Shown: piece after piece, positions 1-3,378 of the stretch | Layout: every line of letters starts with the position of its first letter | Position numbering within the stretch: position 1 is the stretch's first letter | Origin: Pseudomonadota bacterium | Lineage (GTDB): Bacteria; Myxococcota_A; Polyangia; Fen-1088 | DNA: 6,285 bases | Direction: 5' to 3' | Assembly (NCBI GenBank): GCA_017881285.1 | Contig: JADGRD010000223.1 | Span: forward strand, 1 to 6,285 | The notes under the pieces: model-generated | The model's database searches: none | What the model was told of the DNA's origin: nothing | Seen by the model: only the letters and a program-made list of their open reading frames with translations | Position numbers and translations under genes: made by a program

Positions 1-1
1 T

Positions 2-301
2 CACTTCGTATTCCAATATGGGTTCAGCCCGCTCACCGTGCAGATCCCCAGCTACGAGGTCTTGCTCACCATGGGAACACGGATCATGGTCGGGCCCATC
101 AAGACCCCGGAAAGCCCGGTCCGGCGCGACCCGGCGACCGGGATCGCCTACCCATACCTCTACGTGGTCGACCAGGGCCGCACGGCGCTCACCCCGGCCA
201 GCCGCGGCCAAGTCCTGCGCATCAATCCGCGCGCTGGAAGCACTGAGATCGCCACCTTTGACACGACCTATTCCGGCAGTACGCCGTTCCAGTTGCAGTA
301 G
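2..301 (+). CDS. 3' end of a protein of unknown function (partial)
   Basis: This is the last 99 codons of a gene that begins left of the window; the frame is open from base 2 and ends at TAG 299-301. The codons strongly prefer G or C in the third position, as in the certain genes here, so I take this frame as real rather than the overlapping Ser/Arg-rich frame that runs from 18 to 371. The visible protein has no membrane segment. It contains a motif around YLYVVDQGRTALTP followed by SRGQVLRINPR, then a Thr/Ser-rich tail ending in FQLQ. The alternating hydrophobic pattern suggests a beta-rich fold, possibly an exported or surface protein, but I do not recognise the family. An ATG at 38 is a poor start candidate: it is out of this frame's context, and no ribosome binding site precedes the in-frame ATG at 70. 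It ends 66 bases before argS and a promoter lies between them, so the two need not be co-transcribed. Confidence 0.7.
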   Translation, partial: HFVFQYGFSPLTVQIPSYEVLLTMGTRIMVGPIKTPESPVRRDPATGIAYPYLYVVDQGRTALTPASRGQVLRINPRAGSTEIATFDTTYSGSTPFQLQ

Positions 302-329
302 CAGGAACCTTCCGCGTCGCCCAACAATA

Positions 330-359
330 TTGACAACTGGTGGGGGGTTAACCTACATT
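330..359 (+). promoter_or_regulatory. Putative sigma-70 promoter of argS
   Basis: A perfect TTGACA -35 box lies at 330-335 and a TACATT -10-like box (4 of 6 consensus bases) at 354-359, separated by 18 bases. The region is more AT-rich than its surroundings. The -10 box ends only 8 bases before the argS ATG at 368, so transcription would be expected to start at about 366-368. That would give an argS mRNA with almost no leader. No Shine-Dalgarno sequence is well placed: the AGGT at 362-365 is only 2 bases from the ATG. The promoter is inferred from sequence alone. Confidence 0.5.
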
Positions 360-365
360 GTAGGT
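351..365 (+). promoter_or_regulatory. 15-bp palindrome over the argS -10 box, candidate operator
   Basis: ACCTACATTGTAGGT is a perfect 7-bp inverted repeat around one central base. It overlaps the -10-like box and ends 2 bases before the argS start codon. The symmetry nearly extends outward (TTAACC on the left, GGTAA on the right, one base missing), and a second palindrome, GGTTAACC, overlaps it at 346-353. A dimeric repressor bound here would block RNA polymerase. The TACA/TGTA half-sites resemble those of BlaI/MecI/CopY-type repressors, but those operators normally have a two-base centre, so assignment to that family is only a suggestion. No regulator gene is in the window. Confidence 0.4.
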
Positions 366-367
366 AA

Positions 368-2155
368 ATGAGCGATAGCGTTCGCACTGTTGTTCGCGAC
401 CTCCTGCGCCAAGCGGTCACGGGAGCCCAGGCGGAAGGGCTGTTGAATCAAGTCCCTGCCTCGATACCGATAGAACGACCAAAGCGGCCGGAGCACGGCG
501 ACTACGCCACCAACGTCGCCCTCGGGCTCGCCAAGACGGCGGGCAAGCCGCCCCGCGCGCTCGGTGAAGCCATCGCCAAGCACCTGCGGCTGGTCGGCGG
601 CGCGGACCTGGCGGAAGCCACGGTCGCGGGGCCAGGCTTCGTGAACCTGCGTTTCTCGGATGCTTTCTGGCAGCGACACATGCTCGAGATCCGCAAGGCC
701 GGCAAGACGTGGGGCAGGGGAGAGGCCAAGCCCTCGGCCAAGCTGTGCGTGGAGTACATCTCGGCCAATCCGACGGGCCCGTTGACCTTCGCGCACGGCC
801 GGCACGCGGCGGTTGGTGATTCGCTCACGAGGCTCCTGCGCTTCGCCGGCTACGACGTGGTCCGCGAATTCTACCTGAACGACGCCGGCAACCAGGTCGC
901 CATGCTCGCGCTCTCGGTATGGGTGCGCTACATGGAGGCCGCTCGGGCCGCTGACCCGAAGGTTCCCGAGGTTGCCTTTCCCGAGAAAGGCTACCAAGGC
1001 GACTACATCCGGAGCATCGGCCGCGACCTGCTGGCACGCGACGGCGCCCGCTGGATCGCGCCAGAGCCGCCCGCCGACATCGAGCCCATCAAGCGCTTCG
1101 CCATCGAGAGTTGCCTGGCCATGATTCGCGCGACGCTCGGCCGCTTCGACGTCGATTTCGACGTCTGGCAGAGCGAACGCGAGCTGCACGAGACCGGCGA
1201 GGTCAAGGCCACGCTCGACGTGCTCGACCAGGCTGGGTTCATCGACCGGCGCGACAACGCCGTCTGGCTGCGCACCACGGTTCTGTGGGGCGACGAAAAG
1301 GATCGCGTGGTGGTCAAGTCCGACGGACTGCCCACCTACCTGCTGGCGGACATCGCCTACCATCGCAAGAAGCTGGCGCGCGGCTTCGACAGCCTGTGCG
1401 ACATCTGGGGCGCGGACCATCACGGGCACATCCCGCGCATGCAGGCCGCCCTCAAGGCCCTGGGCGCCGATCCCGGCCGTCTGTCGGTCATCCTCATCCA
1501 GATGGTGAGTCTCTTGCGTGATGGCAAGCCCGTGGCCATGGGCAAGCGCGAGGGCGAATTCGTCACCCTCGACGCCGTGGTGGACGAGGTCGGCCGCGAC
1601 GCGACCCGCTTCTTCTATCTCATGCGCCGCCACGACACGCCGCTGGAGTTCGACCTGGAGTTGGCCAAGCGGCAGTCGATGGACAACCCCGTGTACTACG
1701 CGCAGTACGCGCACGCGCGCTGCGCCTCGCTGCTTCGCCGCGCCGCCGAGCTCGAGGCGCCGCAGTTCCCTCTCACCAAGGAACTGGCCCGCGCCCTGAC
1801 CCTGCCCGAGGAGATCGCCATCTTGCGCCGCCTGGCGGATTTTCCTGACTTCCTGGCCGACGCGGCGGCCGCGCGCGAACCCCACCGGCTGGTGCAATAC
1901 ATTGCCGAACTGGCCGGCGAATTCCAGAGTTACTACACGCGCCTGCAGAAGGTGCATGGCGACAGCATCTTGCCGCAGCAGCGGCAAAGGGTCGGGGACT
2001 GGCACGCGACCTGGGATTGGCGGCGCACCGCCGCGCGCCTGGCCTGGGTGGAGGCGATCCGGCAAGTGCTCGAAATCGCGCTGTCGCTGGTCGGGGTGTC
2101 GGCCCCCATGGAGATGAAGCGCGCCGAGACTGCCGAGGAGGCCGATGAAGCCTAA
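368..2155 (+). CDS. argS: Arginyl-tRNA synthetase (class I)
   Basis: This enzyme attaches arginine to tRNA(Arg) in the cytoplasm using ATP. At 595 residues it is a normal to slightly long ArgS. Residues 1 to about 95 form the N-terminal additional domain that recognises the tRNA D-loop (HGDYATNVA at 43-51, GPGFVNLRF at 88-96). The catalytic Rossmann domain carries the HIGH-type signature within SANPTGPLTFAHGRH (132-146), GADHHGHIPRMQAALKALG (348-366), and a KMSKS-type loop that here reads MGKR (391-394), followed by EGEFVTLDAVVDEVGRDATR. The C-terminal DALR anticodon-binding domain runs from about NPVYYAQYAHAR (440-451) to the family-typical VGVSAP ending. Between SYYTRLQKVHGD and TAARLAWVEAIR is an extra stretch rich in Trp and charged residues (about 531-553), which I recall in deltaproteobacterial ArgS proteins. 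The ATG at 368 is chosen because the N-terminal domain needs this start. The last ~13 residues are an acidic tail. Confidence 0.97.
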   Translation: MSDSVRTVVRDLLRQAVTGAQAEGLLNQVPASIPIERPKRPEHGDYATNVALGLAKTAGKPPRALGEAIAKHLRLVGGADLAEATVAGPGFVNLRFSDAFWQRHMLEIRKAGKTWGRGEAKPSAKLCVEYISANPTGPLTFAHGRHAAVGDSLTRLLRFAGYDVVREFYLNDAGNQVAMLALSVWVRYMEAARAADPKVPEVAFPEKGYQGDYIRSIGRDLLARDGARWIAPEPPADIEPIKRFAIESCLAMIRATLGRFDVDFDVWQSERELHETGEVKATLDVLDQAGFIDRRDNAVWLRTTVLWGDEKDRVVVKSDGLPTYLLADIAYHRKKLARGFDSLCDIWGADHHGHIPRMQAALKALGADPGRLSVILIQMVSLLRDGKPVAMGKREGEFVTLDAVVDEVGRDATRFFYLMRRHDTPLEFDLELAKRQSMDNPVYYAQYAHARCASLLRRAAELEAPQFPLTKELARALTLPEEIAILRRLADFPDFLADAAAAREPHRLVQYIAELAGEFQSYYTRLQKVHGDSILPQQRQRVGDWHATWDWRRTAARLAWVEAIRQVLEIALSLVGVSAPMEMKRAETAEEADEA

Positions 2156-2162
2156 CCGCGTA

Positions 2163-2191
2163 GGCGTAGCCGGGCTTTGCCCGGCGCAGCC
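2163..2191 (+). other. Hairpin just after argS
   Basis: GCCGGGC (2169-2175) and GCCCGGC (2179-2185) form a perfect 7-bp GC-rich stem with a TTT loop. Outer GGC (2163-2165) and GCC (2189-2191) can pair across a 3x3 internal loop. A weaker 5-bp stem, GCCTA (2150-2154) with TAGGC (2161-2165), overlaps the argS stop codon. No T-run follows, so it is not a canonical intrinsic terminator. It may protect the mRNA 3' end, weaken read-through into the SPOR gene, or simply be part of the repeat described at 2163-2232. Confidence 0.5.
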
Positions 2192-2232
2192 AGAGCGCGG
2201 GAGGGTTTGGGAACTCCTCTCAGGGTTCCCAT
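2163..2232 (+). repeat. Intergenic palindromic repeat, copy 1
   Basis: The argS-SPOR gap shares two exact blocks, in the same order, with the gap after the SPOR gene: CGCGGGAGGGTTTGG (2196-2210, also 3195-3209) and CAGGGTTCCCAT (2221-2232, also 3276-3287). In both gaps a GC-rich hairpin ending in GCCGGC or GCCCGGC stands just upstream of the first block. In this copy TGGGAAC (2208-2214) and GTTCCCA (2225-2231) form a 7-bp stem with a 10-base loop that joins the two blocks. The copies differ by about 56 bases of extra sequence in copy 2. This looks like a small interspersed palindromic element. I recall similar GGGAGGGTTTGG motifs between genes in myxobacterial genomes, but could not verify that here. 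Confidence 0.5.
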
Positions 2233-2258
2233 AGATAGGAGTACCGTCCGTTTTCGCC

Positions 2259-2264
2259 GAGGAG
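2259..2264 (+). promoter_or_regulatory. Ribosome binding site of the SPOR gene
   Basis: GAGGAG ends 6 bases before the ATG at 2271, an optimal Shine-Dalgarno arrangement. It decides the start at 2271 over the in-frame ATG at 2295, which has no comparable site. It contrasts with argS, which has no well-placed site. Confidence 0.85.
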
Positions 2265-2270
2265 CAAACC

Positions 2271-3146
2271 ATGGCATACACTTCAGGAGCTACGATGGAA
2301 GATCGGGGCCTGCGCGACATAGAACGATGGCGCGACAAGATCGAGGTCCGCCTAGACAATCGCCAGGTCTTCTTTCTGTTCTTCGGTAGCGCCCTGGTGG
2401 CCTGCATGTTGTTCGTGCTCGGCGTGATCGTGGGCAAGCGTTTGGAATCGCGCGGCCGCGCCGTCTCGCCCGAGATCGAGGATCCCCTGGCCTTGCTCGA
2501 CAAGGTGGCGACCAGCCCACGGCCGGCGGCGCAGGGTGGGGTGAACCTCCCGCAGGCGCTGTTCGGCACCGGCGGCAAGAATGGCGCCAGTGACAAGCGC
2601 GGCAAGAAGAACCCGCAGCCCGCGGCCGAGAGCGAGAGCGAAGCGGCCAAGCCCGCGGTGGTCGCTGTCCGCGACACCAAGCCCGCCGAGACGAATGCGA
2701 AGGCGCCGCCCGCGGCTTTGACCGAGAGCAAACCCGCGCCCGCCAAGCCGGAAGCCAAGCGCGCGGCGGCCGCCACCGACGAGAAGAAGCCGGAGGCCAG
2801 CGCGGCCAAGGCCAAGACCGCCGAGGCCAAGCCGGCCGAGACGAAGCTCGCCGTGCCCAAGGAAGAGAAGCCGACGCCTATTCCGGCCATCGCCGCGGGT
2901 GGGGACAGCAAGAGCAAGGGCCGCTTCGCCCTCCAGCTCAGCTCCTTCCAGGACAAGGCCGAGGCCGAGGCCTTCGCGCAGAAGTTCGCGAACGAACGGC
3001 CCTACATGGTCGTTTCCGAGATCCCCGGCAAGGGGACGTGGTACCGCGTTCGCGTCGGTGACTACGCGTCGGCCAAGGACGCGATAGCGGCCAAGGACTC
3101 CTTCGAGAAGAAGCACAACGTGATCGCCTACGTGGCGCAGAAGTAG
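2271..3146 (+). CDS. SPOR domain protein, single-pass inner membrane
   Basis: The 291-residue product has the bitopic layout of FtsN/DedD-like proteins. Residues 1-32 are a charged cytoplasmic tail. Residues 33-55 (VFFLFFGSALVACMLFVLGVIVG) are one hydrophobic membrane span. Residues ~60-210 are a low-complexity Ala/Lys/Pro/Glu-rich periplasmic linker, and residues ~217-290 are a SPOR domain (GRFALQLSSFQDKAEAEAFAQKF, then GTWYRVRVGDYASAKDA). SPOR domains bind peptidoglycan glycan strands stripped of stem peptides, which gather at the division septum, so a role in cell division or septal wall remodelling is likely. It is not FtsN by any specific feature I can point to, so no gene symbol is given. 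The gene follows argS by 115 bases on the same strand, an adjacency I recall in deltaproteobacteria, and could be co-transcribed; no convincing promoter of its own is visible. The linker shows several imperfect KPAE/AKPE-like units. Confidence 0.93.
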   Translation: MAYTSGATMEDRGLRDIERWRDKIEVRLDNRQVFFLFFGSALVACMLFVLGVIVGKRLESRGRAVSPEIEDPLALLDKVATSPRPAAQGGVNLPQALFGTGGKNGASDKRGKKNPQPAAESESEAAKPAVVAVRDTKPAETNAKAPPAALTESKPAPAKPEAKRAAAATDEKKPEASAAKAKTAEAKPAETKLAVPKEEKPTPIPAIAAGGDSKSKGRFALQLSSFQDKAEAEAFAQKFANERPYMVVSEIPGKGTWYRVRVGDYASAKDAIAAKDSFEKKHNVIAYVAQK

Positions 3147-3162
3147 AACGCGTGCGAAGCCT

Positions 3163-3194
3163 ACGCTTCGCTGGCTTCGCCGGCAGCGAAGCGT
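3163..3194 (+). terminator. Strong hairpin after the SPOR gene, possible terminator
   Basis: ACGCTTCGCT (3163-3172) and AGCGAAGCGT (3185-3194) are a perfect 10-bp inverted repeat, starting 17 bases after the SPOR stop codon. The 12-base interior can add a nested CTGGC/GCCGG stem, with one G-T pair, as an alternative fold. It is the strongest secondary structure in the window and sits between convergent genes, where a bidirectional terminator is expected. There is no T-run on either side, so termination is inferred from position and stem strength only. It is also the upstream part of repeat copy 2. Confidence 0.45.
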
Positions 3195-3287
3195 CGCGGG
3201 AGGGTTTGGCGAGGCCGCGCGCAGCGCGGGGGAGGCAGGGTGGGTGGCGGGTGCCGAGTGCGGAGCTAACCCTTCCAGGGTTCCCAT
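3163..3287 (+). repeat. Intergenic palindromic repeat, copy 2
   Basis: This is the longer relative of the element at 2163-2232. After the hairpin at 3163-3194 comes CGCGGGAGGGTTTGG (3195-3209), then a stem of CCGCGC (3215-3220) and GCGCGG (3224-3229) with a GCA loop, a G-rich stretch (about 3228-3262), and a stem of AACCCT (3268-3273) and AGGGTT (3277-3282) with a TCC loop, which overlaps the shared CAGGGTTCCCAT (3276-3287). Shared blocks in the same order with hairpins in equivalent places argue for common descent, not chance. Confidence 0.5.
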
Positions 3288-3378
3288 CACAAACGAGCTA
3301 GCCCGCCGCCCTTCTGTGGGCCGAGCCAGTCTGTTCTGGTATCCCCGTCGGTGGTCCGAAGGTGGTGAAACATGCGGG
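3288..3378. other. Rest of the convergent intergenic region
   Basis: The whole gap between the SPOR and Omp85 stop codons is 232 bases (3147-3378); its first part holds the hairpins and repeat listed separately. In the remaining 91 bases I see only a weak GCCC/GGGC pairing (3308-3311 with 3318-3321) and no gene, promoter or T-tract terminator for the minus-strand Omp85 gene. A plus-strand open frame that starts at 3244 and crosses it is the antisense shadow of the Omp85 gene. Confidence 0.5.

Noticed and set aside
302..329. Terminator for the upstream partial gene (GGAACCTTCC)
   Set aside because: The inverted repeat is only 4 bp with a 2-base centre and has no T-run, too weak to call.
18..371. 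A 117-codon plus-strand frame covering the left edge and running into the argS start
   Set aside because: Its product is Ser/Arg/Pro-rich, typical of an out-of-frame reading, and it runs through the argS promoter. The frame ending at 301 has the better codon pattern.
2207..2237. Possible promoter for the SPOR gene (TTGGGA, then CATAGA or TAGATA)
   Set aside because: The boxes match consensus poorly, and the sequence is explained by the TGGGAAC/GTTCCCA hairpin of the repeat.
2295..2297. Alternative in-frame start ATG for the SPOR protein (Met9)
   Set aside because: GAGGAG at 2259-2264 is ideally spaced for the ATG at 2271, and no similar site precedes 2295.
353..2956. An 867-codon open frame on the minus strand, antisense to argS and most of the SPOR gene
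   Set aside because: It runs through two well-identified genes and their gap. Long stop-free antisense frames are expected where sense codons end in G or C. The translation is Ala/Gly/Arg/Val-rich without a recognisable domain and no ribosome binding site supports a start.
2352..3290. A 312-codon minus-strand frame opposite the SPOR gene, rich in Leu, Gly and Arg
   Set aside because: It mirrors the Ala/Lys/Pro linker of the SPOR protein, and its low-complexity LGLGGLGLG-type sequence is a by-product of that repetitive coding DNA.
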